From Clostridium sp. CMCC3677 (GTDB taxonomy: Bacteria > Bacillota > Clostridia > Clostridiales > Clostridiaceae), in the NCBI RefSeq assembly GCF_023845585.1, contig NZ_JAMQHS010000004.1:248001-312000 (forward strand): a stretch of 64,000 nt of DNA, in the 5' to 3' direction. Made by a program: the position numbers and the translations under genes. The notes beneath the pieces are model-generated. The model saw only the letters and a program-made list of their open reading frames with translations. It did not search any database and had not been told where the DNA came from. This document shows positions 20,029 to 29,174 of this stretch, piece by piece; the first letter of the stretch is position 1, and the number at the start of each line of letters is the position of its first letter.

Positions 20029-20082
20029 TTATTTAGAGCAAAATCTCCTAGGCGACTTTAGCCCAGCGATTTTTTTAGCCAT
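20029..20082 (-). other. Unexplained structured element with a 17-codon ORF
   Basis: In the 497-bp gap 19828-20324 this segment stands out by its higher GC. On the minus strand AAAGGG stands 4 nt before an ATG (20082) that opens a 17-codon frame reading MAKKIAGLKSPRRFCSK. The same DNA forms a hairpin: an inner CTGGGC/GCCTAG stem flanked by AAAATC/GATTTT. On the plus strand that hairpin is followed by seven T and would read as a terminator. It could be a tiny peptide gene, a terminator or an RNA relic. I recognise no family. The rest of the gap is AT-rich apart from the promoter at 19826-19855 and the terminator at 20215-20253. Confidence 0.3.
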
Positions 20083-20214
20083 ATACCCTTTCTAAACGTA
20101 GTGCAAGAATAATTGCCCGTCAAAAGAATAAAAATAATTGTTTATTAAAATGATAATATATTATCATTTTGATAAATCTCTATTCTACAAGATTATTAAT
20201 TGGATATGTATAAA

Positions 20215-20253
20215 AAACGGCACTAATTATCAAATTGATAATTAGTGCCGTTT
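20215..20253 (-). terminator. Terminator of the SDR gene
   Basis: A 17-19 bp perfect stem, AAACGGCACTAATTATC and its complement, with a 3-5 nt loop. It is followed on the minus strand by TTTT, 70 bp after the SDR stop. Confidence 0.85.
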
Positions 20254-20324
20254 CTTATAATTTATAACTTAATAAATCAAATTATATTTCTACTTATTAA
20301 ACAAATAAACTTTCTATCACTTAA

Positions 20325-21125
20325 TTAATTTAATTCAGCATCGATCATACTTAATATTAATCTATCCATTCCACTTTCAATAATATATCCACCATCAACT
20401 CGCATTGTATCTCCTGTTATAAAACTTGCTCTTGGACTACAATAAAATGCTGTAGCATAAGCAATATCTTCTGGCTCTCCTATTCTAGCAACTGGTGTTT
20501 CACTCACGATCTTATCCTTAGCTACTTGCAATAATTGAGAGCTCATAGAAGTATTAATAGATCCTGGTTGAATTGAGTTAACTGTTATTCCATAGCGTCC
20601 AAATTCTTTAGCTAAACTTTGTGCCATAGCAACTAGTCCTTCTTTAGCTAAACAATAATGTGCATTTCCTGTAACTCCATGATAAGCTCCAAGTGATGAC
20701 ATTATTACAATTCTTCCATATTTTCTTTCTTTCATTTTTTCTCCACACGCTTTTACACAATAGATAGCTCCATAAACATGTGTATTTATAATAGCTTCTA
20801 TATCTTCCATTGGCATTTTAGTAAGGTAATTTAACGGTGTTGAGTTTCCTGCGTTACAAACTAATATGTCTATTTGACCATGTTTCTCATAAATACTTTT
20901 GATAGCATCATCTACAGACTTTTTATTAGATACATCTACTTTATATGATTCAGCATATCCACCTTTTGCTACAATAGCGTCCTTTGTTTCTTCGTTTTTT
21001 TCTTCATTTCTAGCTAAAATCATAACTTTAGCGCCTCTTCCAGCTAGTTCTTCGCTAATAGCTCTACCTATGCCTGTGTTTCCCCCTGTAACAATAGCAA
21101 CTTGATTAATTAATTCTTTGTTCAT
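20325..21125 (-). CDS. SDR family oxidoreductase
   Basis: 266 residues of the classical short-chain dehydrogenase type. The NAD(P)-binding motif TGGNTGIG (about 14-21) is followed by NAG (about 91-93), the catalytic Ser in VIMSSLGAYHG, and the Tyr/Lys pair in HYCLAKE. The C-terminus has TGDTMRVDGGY, common to FabG-like members. The substrate is unknown. It is distinct from the true FabG at 28414-29154. The start at 21125 is chosen because GGAAG stands 9 nt upstream, while the ATG at 21134 abuts it. It is a single gene with its own terminator. Confidence 0.88.
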   Translation of the reverse strand: MNKELINQVAIVTGGNTGIGRAISEELAGRGAKVMILARNEEKNEETKDAIVAKGGYAESYKVDVSNKKSVDDAIKSIYEKHGQIDILVCNAGNSTPLNYLTKMPMEDIEAIINTHVYGAIYCVKACGEKMKERKYGRIVIMSSLGAYHGVTGNAHYCLAKEGLVAMAQSLAKEFGRYGITVNSIQPGSINTSMSSQLLQVAKDKIVSETPVARIGEPEDIAYATAFYCSPRASFITGDTMRVDGGYIIESGMDRLILSMIDAELN

Positions 21126-21324
21126 ACTTTCCATCTTCCTTTTCTATGACTTATATTATTATAAAAATTTATAGTTATTATTAATTTAACTTAACTATTA
21201 TCATCTACATTGATTAATATACCAAAAAAGTAATGTTTATACAAATTTCAATGTTTTCTTTTATTTTAGAACAAAAAAATTATAAACATGATATTAACTA
21301 CTATGTGCTTATGTTTTAAAATTT

Positions 21325-21492
21325 GGCTCTGTTTTAAATGTGTGTTGATATATACAATAGGTAAAGTGGCATTGTAATTGGATTTTGAGAATTCTCAATG
21401 AGTATTGGGCTATACTCATTTTAGCATTCCTAAGTTCAATTACTCCGCTCACTTTGCTTATGCATATATCAACACTCCGCTAAAACAAAGCC
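21325..21492. mobile_element. MITE-like element, copy B, with 8-bp target duplication
   Basis: 168 bp bounded by imperfect inverted ends: GGCTCTGTTTTAAATGTGTG on the left, and on the right the complement of GGCTTTGTTTTAGCGGAGTG. The inverted similarity continues inward through TGTTGATATAT and AAAGTG. The flanks are direct copies of TAAAATTT at 21317-21324 and 21493-21500. It has no ORF. The GGCTCTGT-type end and 8-bp duplication recall ISL3 or IS1595 transposases, but none is in the window. It occupies part of the 469-bp gap between hutP and the SDR gene; the rest is AT-rich without visible features. Confidence 0.85.
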
Positions 21493-21545
21493 TAAAATTT
21501 AAATTATTTTTCACAACACACTTTTTTAATCTCTATAATAAAAAA

Positions 21546-21585
21546 GATAGATATTAAAATAATTCTTGTTATCTTAATATCTATC
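21546..21585 (-). terminator. Terminator of hutP
   Basis: A perfect 12-bp stem (21546-21557 with 21574-21585) followed on the minus strand by CTTTTTTATT, directly after the hutP stop. Confidence 0.82.
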
Positions 21586-21594
21586 ATCATCTTT

Positions 21595-22008
21595 TTATAC
21601 TGGTATAGCTCTATGCCCTATTCCTATAACAACTTCATCTAAATGAAGTAAACCAATACTTAAGAATATGCATACAGAAATATGTTCCCCGCCTCTAGCT
21701 ATTCCAATTTTTCCACCTACATTTTGTGCATTAGCTCTATTAGAAACTTGAATTATAGCATCTCTAGTAGCTCCTATTACTGCACCTTCATGTAAATGTT
21801 CTTCTCTTATAAGGCCATTTCTTTTGGATGCAACCAGTGCACTTTCTAATATCTTTGATATTGATGAATTAATATTTCCACCTATATTTACTGCTGTAAC
21901 TTTTATACCTTCTTTGTTATATATCTTTTTTAAATCTTCTTCCTCAAATCTATCACATATAGCCATTTTAGTTGCTATTTTAGCAACCTTTGTGCTATTA
22001 CTCTCCAT
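21595..22008 (-). CDS. hutP: HutP family RNA-binding regulator
   Basis: 137 residues matching HutP, the hexameric antiterminator that binds UAG-repeat RNA with L-histidine and Mg2+ and turns on histidine-utilisation genes in Bacillus. The C-terminal half is the most conserved part: GGKIGIARGGEHISVCIFLSIG (about 97-118, including the metal-binding His) and VVIGIGHRAIP. The ATG at 22008 follows AAAGGAGAA. No histidine-degradation gene is nearby, so its target here is unclear. A DUF4003 gene lies upstream on the same strand, 33 bp away. Confidence 0.92.
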   Translation of the reverse strand: MESNSTKVAKIATKMAICDRFEEEDLKKIYNKEGIKVTAVNIGGNINSSISKILESALVASKRNGLIREEHLHEGAVIGATRDAIIQVSNRANAQNVGGKIGIARGGEHISVCIFLSIGLLHLDEVVIGIGHRAIPV

Positions 22009-22041
22009 AAGATTATTCTCCTTTAATATTAATTTTTATTG

Positions 22042-22983
22042 TTATATTAACAATAACGTTAAGTATTCTATTAACTTCTTAACTATATTTATTTCATTTT
22101 CAGTAAATAAATCCTCATCATCTTCTGAAATGATTTCAATATATTCATATAATACTAGTGTAATAGATACTAGTACAATCTGATCCTTTTTTATAAATCT
22201 TTTTTCACATAAATCATCATATACTTCACTAATATTATCAATAAATTCATTATTATTTTCAATTATTAATGAAGATAAACCCAATAATAAATAATGCTCT
22301 TCTTTTATTTCCATTTTAGTATTATTTAAATGTGATTTTATTTCTATAACATTATTTATATAACTAGTATAATCCATTTCATCTAAATTTATCATTGCAA
22401 GTGTAATAAAAAAAGCTTCTTTTTTATCAAATTTTTTTCTGAGTAATTTAAAATATATCTTTAGATACTTTCTAACTAATTGATTATATTCCCTAGAAAA
22501 CATTGATAAATTTATAAAGCATATATTCATTAATTTAAATTCATCTATACCCTGTACTTTGCTCTTTATTTCAGTTTTTGCCTTTAACATATTATTTAAT
22601 ATATTATCATATTCTTTTTTATGAAATCTTAAAGTAATAATAAACGATAAAAGTTCTAAGTACTTGTCCTTTTTAAAACCTTTATTTACTAAATTATCAT
22701 ATATTATAATTGTGTCTTTAACTATCTTTTCATATTGAAAATTTGAACATAAAAAAGCAGACATTGCTTTTTTAACGTTTCCATTAAATACATTATTTAG
22801 TTCACTTTTACTTATGTATTTTCTAATACTTTTTAATTCACTTTTATCTACTTCATTTTTATTTATTATATAAAGTAAACTTTCTAATATTTTAACTTTA
22901 TTATTATCAAATATTAATGTTCTGCTTATATCTTTATAATAGTCTTTAAATATATCTACCTTACTTTTCAGATCAACATCCAT
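22042..22983 (-). CDS. DUF4003 family protein
   Basis: About 313 residues, almost wholly alpha-helical, rich in Lys/Asn/Ile, with no signal peptide or membrane segment. The pattern of repeated helical pairs (SAFLCSNFQYEKIVKDTIIIYDNL, LEIYxxL-like units) resembles DUF4003, a Firmicute family of unknown function. Several Met codons lie at the start; the ATG at 22983 is favoured because GAGG stands 9 nt before it. It is followed by hutP and may be cotranscribed with it. The family call is by pattern recall and should be checked. Confidence 0.68.
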   Translation of the reverse strand: MDVDLKSKVDIFKDYYKDISRTLIFDNNKVKILESLLYIINKNEVDKSELKSIRKYISKSELNNVFNGNVKKAMSAFLCSNFQYEKIVKDTIIIYDNLVNKGFKKDKYLELLSFIITLRFHKKEYDNILNNMLKAKTEIKSKVQGIDEFKLMNICFINLSMFSREYNQLVRKYLKIYFKLLRKKFDKKEAFFITLAMINLDEMDYTSYINNVIEIKSHLNNTKMEIKEEHYLLLGLSSLIIENNNEFIDNISEVYDDLCEKRFIKKDQIVLVSITLVLYEYIEIISEDDEDLFTENEINIVKKLIEYLTLLLI

Positions 22984-23107
22984 AATCATCATCCTCTTAA
23001 AAAAAATTAACTTTAATATTATATTATTTCTAAATAGTATATATTGTCAATGACTCATATTTAACTTTCTTAGCTTAAAAAATATATTAAAATATCTATA
23101 ATCAAAA

Positions 23108-23137
23108 AAGCTCAAAAGATTGCAATCTTTTGAGCTT
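23108..23137 (-). terminator. Terminator of the fab-acc operon
   Basis: A perfect 15-bp inverted repeat (23108-23122 with 23123-23137) followed on the minus strand by TTTTTTGAT, 28 bp after the accA stop. Confidence 0.93.
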
Positions 23138-23164
23138 ATATTAAAAATCACTATATATTATAAA

Positions 23165-23989
23165 TTACTCTAAAGTTCCTATTTTTCTAAATTTATCATA
23201 ACGTTCATTTATCATTTGATTTGTTTCAATGTTTTTCATTTCATTTATTGCATTCATAAGTTCTTTTTTTATGAGCGTTACTTGTTTTGGTGGATTTTTA
23301 TGTGCTCCACCTCTTGGCTCTTTTATTACCTTATCTATAATACCAAACTCATTTAAATCTTGTGCTGTTATTTTCATAACATTTGCAGCTTCTTTTACTC
23401 TCTTGCTATCTTTCCATAATATAGATGCAAATCCTTCTGGTGAAAGTATTGAATAAACTGCATTTTCTAACATAAGTATTTTATCTGCCACTGTTAATGC
23501 TAATGCTCCTCCACTTCCCCCTTCTCCAATAACTATAGAAATTATGGGGGTTTTCAATCTACTAAGTTCGAACAAATTATTTGCAATAGCACTACCTTGC
23601 CCTCTTTCTTCTGCCCCGACTCCACAAAAGGCTCCTGGAGTATCTATAAAACAAATAACAGGTCTATTAAATTTTTCTGCTTGTTTCATAAGTCTTAATG
23701 CTTTTCTATAGCCTTCTGGATTGGGCATTCCAAAATTTCTTTCTATATTTTCATTTGTATTAGCTCCCTTTGTTATTGCTATTACCGTAACGCTAATATC
23801 TTCAAATGATGCTATTCCACCAATTACAGCTTTGTCATCACCAAATAATCTATCTCCATGAAACTCTATAAAATCTTTAAAAATATTATCTATATAATAT
23901 TTTCCTGTAGGTCTATCTTTATGCCTAGCTATTTCAACTTTTTCCCAAGGGCTTGATACTACTATTGATTTTATAAACTCTTTATTCAT
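23165..23989 (-). CDS. accA: Acetyl-CoA carboxylase carboxyltransferase subunit alpha
   Basis: 274 residues, the short AccA form found in clostridia and streptococci. It pairs with AccD to move carboxyl from biotin to acetyl-CoA, giving malonyl-CoA. Visible are the conserved [36 protein letters not shown] and the oxyanion region [13 protein letters not shown]. It overlaps the accD end by 8 bp and is the last gene of the fatty acid operon, followed by a strong terminator. Confidence 0.96.
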   Translation of the reverse strand: MNKEFIKSIVVSSPWEKVEIARHKDRPTGKYYIDNIFKDFIEFHGDRLFGDDKAVIGGIASFEDISVTVIAITKGANTNENIERNFGMPNPEGYRKALRLMKQAEKFNRPVICFIDTPGAFCGVGAEERGQGSAIANNLFELSRLKTPIISIVIGEGGSGGALALTVADKILMLENAVYSILSPEGFASILWKDSKRVKEAANVMKITAQDLNEFGIIDKVIKEPRGGAHKNPPKQVTLIKKELMNAINEMKNIETNQMINERYDKFRKIGTLE

Positions 23990-24857
23990 ACTTATTCACT
24001 CCATGTAAAATAAGAATCTTATATAAATAAGCTCTCATATTTTTTCTTTCTACAATACTATCTATGAATCCTTTTTCAAGAAGAAATTCTGATTTTTGAA
24101 ATGACTCTGGAAGAGTTTCATTTATTGTGTTTTCTATAACTCTTCTACCTGCAAATCCAATTAAAGCATTTGGCTCACTTAATATAATATCGCCTTCCAT
24201 AGCAAAACTTGCTGTTACTCCTCCAGTAGTTGGATCAGTTAATATTGTTATATATAATAGCCCCTTTTCATCATGCCTTGCAAGAGCAGCACTTATTTTT
24301 GCCATTTGCATAAGCGAAAAAATACCTTCTTGCATTCTTGCTCCACCTGAAGCTGTAAAAATCAAAATAGGAAGATTATTTTCTGTAGCATATTCTACTA
24401 TTCTAGTAATTTTTTCTCCGACAACAGTCCCCATGCTTCCCATCATAAAGAAACTATCCATTATTGCACAAGCTACTTCCAAATCATTTATTCTACCTAC
24501 TCCAGTAACTACTGCTTCTTTACTTCCAGTATTGCTTTGAGATTGATTTATTTTCTCTTCATAATCTTCAAAGTCAATAGGATTATTTGTTTTTAATGAT
24601 TTCCACATTTCTTTAAAAGTATCTTTATCAAATAATTGTTTTATTCTTTCCTTAGGTGATATTCTAAAGTGTTGATTACACTTATTACATACATATTTGT
24701 TATTTTCTAAATCTTCATAGTAAATCATACTATTACAATTACTGCATTTAGTCCACATTCCAGATGGAATATTAGGCTTTTCTTCTACTACTTTACTTTT
24801 ATATGCTGATGGATTAACCGTTGCATATTTACTTTTTTTAAATAAATCCTTAAGCAT
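23982..24857 (-). CDS. accD: Acetyl-CoA carboxylase carboxyltransferase subunit beta
   Basis: 291 residues. The N-terminal zinc ribbon is visible as WTKCSNC (about 36-42) and YVCNKC (about 55-60), followed by the crotonase-like carboxyltransferase core with [18 protein letters not shown] and [17 protein letters not shown]. It forms the alpha2-beta2 carboxyltransferase with AccA. It overlaps accC by 8 bp upstream and accA by 8 bp downstream, so the three are likely translated in a coupled way. Confidence 0.96.
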   Translation of the reverse strand: MLKDLFKKSKYATVNPSAYKSKVVEEKPNIPSGMWTKCSNCNSMIYYEDLENNKYVCNKCNQHFRISPKERIKQLFDKDTFKEMWKSLKTNNPIDFEDYEEKINQSQSNTGSKEAVVTGVGRINDLEVACAIMDSFFMMGSMGTVVGEKITRIVEYATENNLPILIFTASGGARMQEGIFSLMQMAKISAALARHDEKGLLYITILTDPTTGGVTASFAMEGDIILSEPNALIGFAGRRVIENTINETLPESFQKSEFLLEKGFIDSIVERKNMRAYLYKILILHGVNKYE

Positions 24858-26202
24858 TATTCTTCACCATCTTTTCTGATAAAAATGACGTATCATAATT
24901 TCCATCTAAAAACTCTTGCATTTCAAGTATAGAAAATTGAAAATCAATATTAGTTTTTACTCCACCTACTGCAAATTCACCTAAAGCTCTTTTCATTTTT
25001 ACAATAGCTTCTTCTCTAGTTTTTCCAAAAGTTATAAGCTTTGCAATCATAGAATCATAAAAATAAGGTATATTGTATCCACAATATATAGCAGAATCTA
25101 CTCTAACCCCCATCCCACCTGGAACGCATAACTCTGATACTTCTCCAGGACATGGTCTAAAATCATTCTCTGGATCTTCTGCATTAATTCTACATTCAAT
25201 AGCATGACCAGATATCTTTATATCTTCTTGCTTTAATAATAACTTTTCTCCTGAAGCTATCTTTAATTGTTCTTTAACTAAATCAACACCTGTAATCATT
25301 TCTGTAATTGGATGCTCTACTTGTATTCTTGTGTTCATTTCCATAAAGTAAAAGTTATTATCTTTATCAAATAAAAATTCTATAGTTCCTGCATTTTTAT
25401 AATTAACAGCCTTCGCTGCTTTCTTAGCTATTTCTCCCATAGTATTTCTTATTTCTTCATTTAATATATTAGATGGAGCCTCTTCTAAAACCTTTTGATT
25501 CTTTCTTTGAAGAGAGCATTCTCTTTCTCCTAAATGAACAACATTTCCATACTCATCAGCCAAAATTTGAAATTCAATATGTCTAGGTCTTTCAATGAAT
25601 TTTTCTATATACAATCTGTCATCACCAAAGCAAGCTTTAGATTCAGATTTAGCAGTTTTATATCCCTTTAAGAATTCTTCATCACTTCTGGCAATTCTTA
25701 TTCCTTTTCCACCACCACCAGCAGCTGCCTTTATCATTATAGGATAACCTATTTTTTTAGCAATACCTAAAGCATGTGTTTCATTCTCTATTTCCCCTTC
25801 ATATCCAGGTACAACAGGAACATTTGCTTTTTTCATTATTTCTCTAGCTCTTGCTTTGTCACCCATAAGTTCAATTGATTCATAATCTGGACCTATGAAT
25901 TTTATATTACATTCTTTACACATCTTTGCGAACTTAGCATTTTCAGATAAAAATCCAAATCCAGGATGTATTGCATCAGCCCCACTAAGTACACATGCAC
26001 TTAAAATATTAGCAATATTTAAATAACTATCTTTAGCTATTGCTGGACCTATACAAATCGCTTCATCAGCCAATTGAGTATGAAGTGCTTCTTTATCAAT
26101 TTCTGAGTAAACAGCAACTGTAAGTATTCCCATTTCTCTACAAGCTCTAATTATTCTAACTGCAATTTCTCCTCTATTTGCAATAAGTACCTTTTTAAAC
26201 AT
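24850..26202 (-). CDS. accC: Acetyl-CoA carboxylase, biotin carboxylase subunit
   Basis: 450 residues. ATP-grasp enzyme that carboxylates biotin on AccB. The start [22 protein letters not shown] is the normal family start. A GTG three codons upstream (26211) is possible but poorly spaced, and AGGTG stands 6 nt before the ATG at 26202. The glycine-rich ATP loop [13 protein letters not shown] (about 158-170), the metal site [23 protein letters not shown] and the bicarbonate-contact Arg region are all present. Confidence 0.97.
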   Translation of the reverse strand: MFKKVLIANRGEIAVRIIRACREMGILTVAVYSEIDKEALHTQLADEAICIGPAIAKDSYLNIANILSACVLSGADAIHPGFGFLSENAKFAKMCKECNIKFIGPDYESIELMGDKARAREIMKKANVPVVPGYEGEIENETHALGIAKKIGYPIMIKAAAGGGGKGIRIARSDEEFLKGYKTAKSESKACFGDDRLYIEKFIERPRHIEFQILADEYGNVVHLGERECSLQRKNQKVLEEAPSNILNEEIRNTMGEIAKKAAKAVNYKNAGTIEFLFDKDNNFYFMEMNTRIQVEHPITEMITGVDLVKEQLKIASGEKLLLKQEDIKISGHAIECRINAEDPENDFRPCPGEVSELCVPGGMGVRVDSAIYCGYNIPYFYDSMIAKLITFGKTREEAIVKMKRALGEFAVGGVKTNIDFQFSILEMQEFLDGNYDTSFLSEKMVKNNA

Positions 26203-26211
26203 ATCCTTCAC

Positions 26212-26646
26212 CTATCCTATAGCAAAAAGTATTTCAGCTTCACAAACTGTTTTACCATCAACTGAAGCTATTCCTTTACCTATTCCTATTGGTCCCTTAA
26301 GTTTTACTATTTCACAATATAAATCTAATCTATCTCCTGGTACAACCTTTGCCTTAAATCTAACCTTATTAGTTCCAGCAAATAATGGAGTTTTTCCTTT
26401 AAACTTTTCCATTGATAAAATAGCCACAGCTCCTGCTTGTGCCAAAGCTTCTATTTGTAAAACCCCTGGCATAATTGGTTCTTGTGGATAATGGCCTTGG
26501 AAAAATTGTTCATTTGCAGAAACATTCTTATATCCCTTAACAAATAATTTTTCTTCTATATCCATTTCAGTTACTCTATCTATAAGTAAAAATGGGTATC
26601 TATGAGGTAAAATTTCTTTTATTTCTTCTATCTTTAACATAAACAT
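26212..26646 (-). CDS. fabZ: 3-hydroxyacyl-ACP dehydratase FabZ
   Basis: 144 residues of the hot-dog fold dehydratase. The catalytic His is in [13 protein letters not shown] (about 14-26) and the catalytic Glu in [21 protein letters not shown] (about 49-69). It makes trans-2-enoyl-ACP, the substrate of FabK. The start shares one base with the accB stop (TAATG), with AAGGAGG upstream. A Met two codons in is an alternative start. It lies between accB and accC, the usual clostridial order. Confidence 0.96.
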   Translation of the reverse strand: MFMLKIEEIKEILPHRYPFLLIDRVTEMDIEEKLFVKGYKNVSANEQFFQGHYPQEPIMPGVLQIEALAQAGAVAILSMEKFKGKTPLFAGTNKVRFKAKVVPGDRLDLYCEIVKLKGPIGIGKGIASVDGKTVCEAEILFAIG

Positions 26647-27143
26647 TAATCCTCCTTAATTTCAAAGAGTTTTTGTCCAAACTCAACCATATCTCCATCT
26701 TTTGCAAAACACTTTACTATTTTTCCATCATAATTACTTTCAATTTCATTCATTAACTTCATTGCTTCAATTATGCAAATTACTTTTCCCTTTTTTACAT
26801 AATCTCCTTCTTTAGCAAATGACTCGCTATCAGGAGATGGTGATGAATAAAATGTTCCAACCATTGGTGATGTAATTATTACTGTGTCTTCTTCTACAGT
26901 TTCTTCTGACATATTACTTGATTTATTCTCTGGGAAATTATTCTTTTCTTGTATAGGTTCCTCTTTTGTATGAAGGTTGCTTTCCTTTTTTGTAGTCTCT
27001 TCTTCTTTTTCTACATTTCTATTTAAGCTTCTAGTTAAAGACTTATCCATTTTTATATAGCTATCATTTGATTTTAATTCAAAGTAAGCTAAATCCGAAG
27101 AATTTATAATATTTATAAGTTCTTTAATATTTTGAAAATCCAT
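26646..27143 (-). CDS. accB: Biotin carboxyl carrier protein of acetyl-CoA carboxylase
   Basis: 165 residues. An N-terminal helical part and a charged linker rich in Glu/Lys/Ser/Asn (about 40-85) lead to the C-terminal biotinyl domain. The biotinylated Lys is in [12 protein letters not shown], and [15 protein letters not shown] precedes it, with the thumb loop typical of AccB. A reading nine codons longer (27170) is rejected because GTAGGAGGT stands directly before the ATG at 27143. It is followed by fabZ with a one-base overlap. Confidence 0.95.
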   Translation of the reverse strand: MDFQNIKELINIINSSDLAYFELKSNDSYIKMDKSLTRSLNRNVEKEEETTKKESNLHTKEEPIQEKNNFPENKSSNMSEETVEEDTVIITSPMVGTFYSSPSPDSESFAKEGDYVKKGKVICIIEAMKLMNEIESNYDGKIVKCFAKDGDMVEFGQKLFEIKED

Positions 27144-27154
27144 AAAATTACCTC

Positions 27155-28396
27155 CTACTTTTCTTCCCATCTCTTAAATAATAAAGTTGCATTGTGTCCA
27201 CCAAATCCTAAAGAATTTGTTAAAGCATACTTAAGTTCTTTTTTTCGTCCCTTATTTGGTACATAATCTAAATCTAATTCTTCATCTTTAGTTTCATAAC
27301 CTATTGTAGGAGGTATAAAACCTTCTTCTAGTGCTTTTAAACACACTATAGACTCAATAGCTCCTGCTGCACCTAATAAATGTCCTGTCATTGATTTTGT
27401 AGAAGATATTGGAATGTTATATGCATCTTCTCCAAAAACTTTTTTAATTGCTGCTGTTTCAAATTTATCATTTAATTGAGTTGAAGTTCCATGAGCATTT
27501 ATATATGAAACTTCAGTTTTATCTATTTTAGCTTCATTAATTGCTTGACTCATAGCTTCTGCAGCTCCAAAACCTTCTGGATGTGGAGATGTAATGTGGT
27601 ATGCATCACAAGTTGAACCATATCCTACAATTTCACCTAATATATTTGCTCCTCTTTCTAACGCTGAATCTAAAGATTCAAGTAATAATATTCCTGCACC
27701 TTCCCCCATTACAAAGCCACTTCTATTCTTATCAAAAGGAGTTGAAGCTTTAACAGGATCATTTGAAGAATTAAGTGCTTTCATACTATGGAATCCTTCA
27801 ACACCAATTCTTGTTATTGGAGCTTCTGCACCACCTGCTAACATAAAATCAGCGTATCCATGTTTTATATATCTAAATGCATCTCCAATGTTATTTGTAC
27901 CAGTTGCACATGCTGTCACTACTGATGTACAAGAACCTTCAAGTCCATATTGAATAGATATGTTTCCAGCAGCTAAATTGATAATTGCCATTGGAACAAA
28001 GAATGGTGACATTCTCTTTGATTTACCTGTAACTAATTTAGTACATTCAGTTTCTATAGTTGCAAATCCACCTATTCCTGAACCTACCATAACACCAAAT
28101 CTTTTTTTATCTACTTTTTCTAAATCTATTTTAGAACTTTTCATAGCTTCCTCTGCTGCTATTAATGCCATTTGAGAAAATCTATCTAGTCTTTTACATT
28201 CTTTTTTACCTAAAACTTCTTCTGGATTAAAATCCTTAAGTTCTCCGGCAATCTTAACATTAATTAATTCATTATCTATTAACTTAATAAAATCTATTCC
28301 TAATTTACCATCTTTATTGTTTTTCCAAAATGTATCTACATCATTTCCTATTGGAGTTAATGCTCCCATTCCTGTAACAACAACTCTTCTTTCCAT
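27155..28396 (-). CDS. fabF: 3-oxoacyl-ACP synthase II FabF
   Basis: 413 residues from MERRVVVTGMGALTPIGND, the family start. GGAGGAG stands 9 nt before the ATG at 28396, which rules out the ATG at 28414 within it. Elongating condensing enzyme with a Cys-His-His triad: TACATGTNNIGDAF (Cys), NAHGTSTQLND (His) and STKSMTGHLLGAAGAIE (Lys/His). GGAEAPITRIGVEGF and the C-terminal NSLGFGGHNATLLFKR are also conserved. It lies between fabG and accB. Confidence 0.97.
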   Translation of the reverse strand: MERRVVVTGMGALTPIGNDVDTFWKNNKDGKLGIDFIKLIDNELINVKIAGELKDFNPEEVLGKKECKRLDRFSQMALIAAEEAMKSSKIDLEKVDKKRFGVMVGSGIGGFATIETECTKLVTGKSKRMSPFFVPMAIINLAAGNISIQYGLEGSCTSVVTACATGTNNIGDAFRYIKHGYADFMLAGGAEAPITRIGVEGFHSMKALNSSNDPVKASTPFDKNRSGFVMGEGAGILLLESLDSALERGANILGEIVGYGSTCDAYHITSPHPEGFGAAEAMSQAINEAKIDKTEVSYINAHGTSTQLNDKFETAAIKKVFGEDAYNIPISSTKSMTGHLLGAAGAIESIVCLKALEEGFIPPTIGYETKDEELDLDYVPNKGRKKELKYALTNSLGFGGHNATLLFKRWEEK

Positions 28397-28413
28397 AACT
28401 CTATACTCCTCCA

Positions 28414-29154
28414 TTACATTACCATTCCACCATCAATATTTATAACTTGACCTGTAACATAGTTTGAGTTTTCACTTGCAAGAAACGCTACAACACCAGC
28501 TACATCTTCTGGAGTTCCAAATCTTTTTAATGGTATGTTCTTTTTTGCTTCTTCTTTAACTTTTTCACCTAAAACACTAGTCATATCAGTTTCAATAAAT
28601 CCTGGTGCAACTGCATTTACATTTATACCCCTTGCGCCAAGTTCTTTAGCTAAAGATTTTGTCATGCCTATAACTCCTGCTTTAGAAGCTGCATAGTTTA
28701 CTTGCCCTGCATTACCTGCAACACCAACTACTGATGAAATGTTTATTATCTTTCCATGTTTTTGTCTGACCATGACAGGAGTGATTGATTTTAAGCAATT
28801 AAAAACTCCTTTTAAATTTACATCTATAACATCATCAAAGTCTTTTTCTTTCATTCTAAGAATAAGGGTATCCTTTGTTATTCCAGCGTTATTTACAATA
28901 ATATCTATAATTCCGAATTTACTTTTTGCTTCACTTATAATATTTTCTACATCTTCTAACTTACTTATATCACCTTTAACAGTTAAAACTTCTACGCCCA
29001 TTTTTTCTATTTCAGAAGCTACTATTTTTGCTTCTTCTTCGCTACTTCTATAATTCAATACTATGTTTGCACCAAGAGAGGCTAATTTAAAAGCAATTGC
29101 TTTACCTATCCCTCTTGCAGCTCCTGTAATAATTGCACATTTTCCTTTTAGCAT
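28414..29154 (-). CDS. fabG: 3-oxoacyl-ACP reductase FabG
   Basis: 246 residues, exact FabG length. NADPH motif TGAARGIG (about 10-17), NNAG (about 87-90), catalytic Ser in NISSVVGVAGNAGQ, and Tyr/Lys in NYAASKAG (about 151-158). The C-terminus VTGQVINIDGGMVM is typical. The ATG at 29154 follows TTAAGGAGGA. Its stop overlaps the ribosome site of fabF, so the two are closely coupled. Confidence 0.96.
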   Translation of the reverse strand: MLKGKCAIITGAARGIGKAIAFKLASLGANIVLNYRSSEEEAKIVASEIEKMGVEVLTVKGDISKLEDVENIISEAKSKFGIIDIIVNNAGITKDTLILRMKEKDFDDVIDVNLKGVFNCLKSITPVMVRQKHGKIINISSVVGVAGNAGQVNYAASKAGVIGMTKSLAKELGARGINVNAVAPGFIETDMTSVLGEKVKEEAKKNIPLKRFGTPEDVAGVVAFLASENSNYVTGQVINIDGGMVM

Positions 29155-29174
29155 TAATAAAAATCCTCCTTAAG

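Noticed and set aside
20041-20130. Molybdenum cofactor riboswitch upstream of the moeA-like gene
   Set aside because: The place is right, but I could not match the conserved Moco RNA core, and a good promoter lies between it and the operon. Kept only as an unexplained element.
20325-21125. A second fabG
   Set aside because: It lies outside the fatty acid operon and has a different C-terminus; only the SDR family can be supported.
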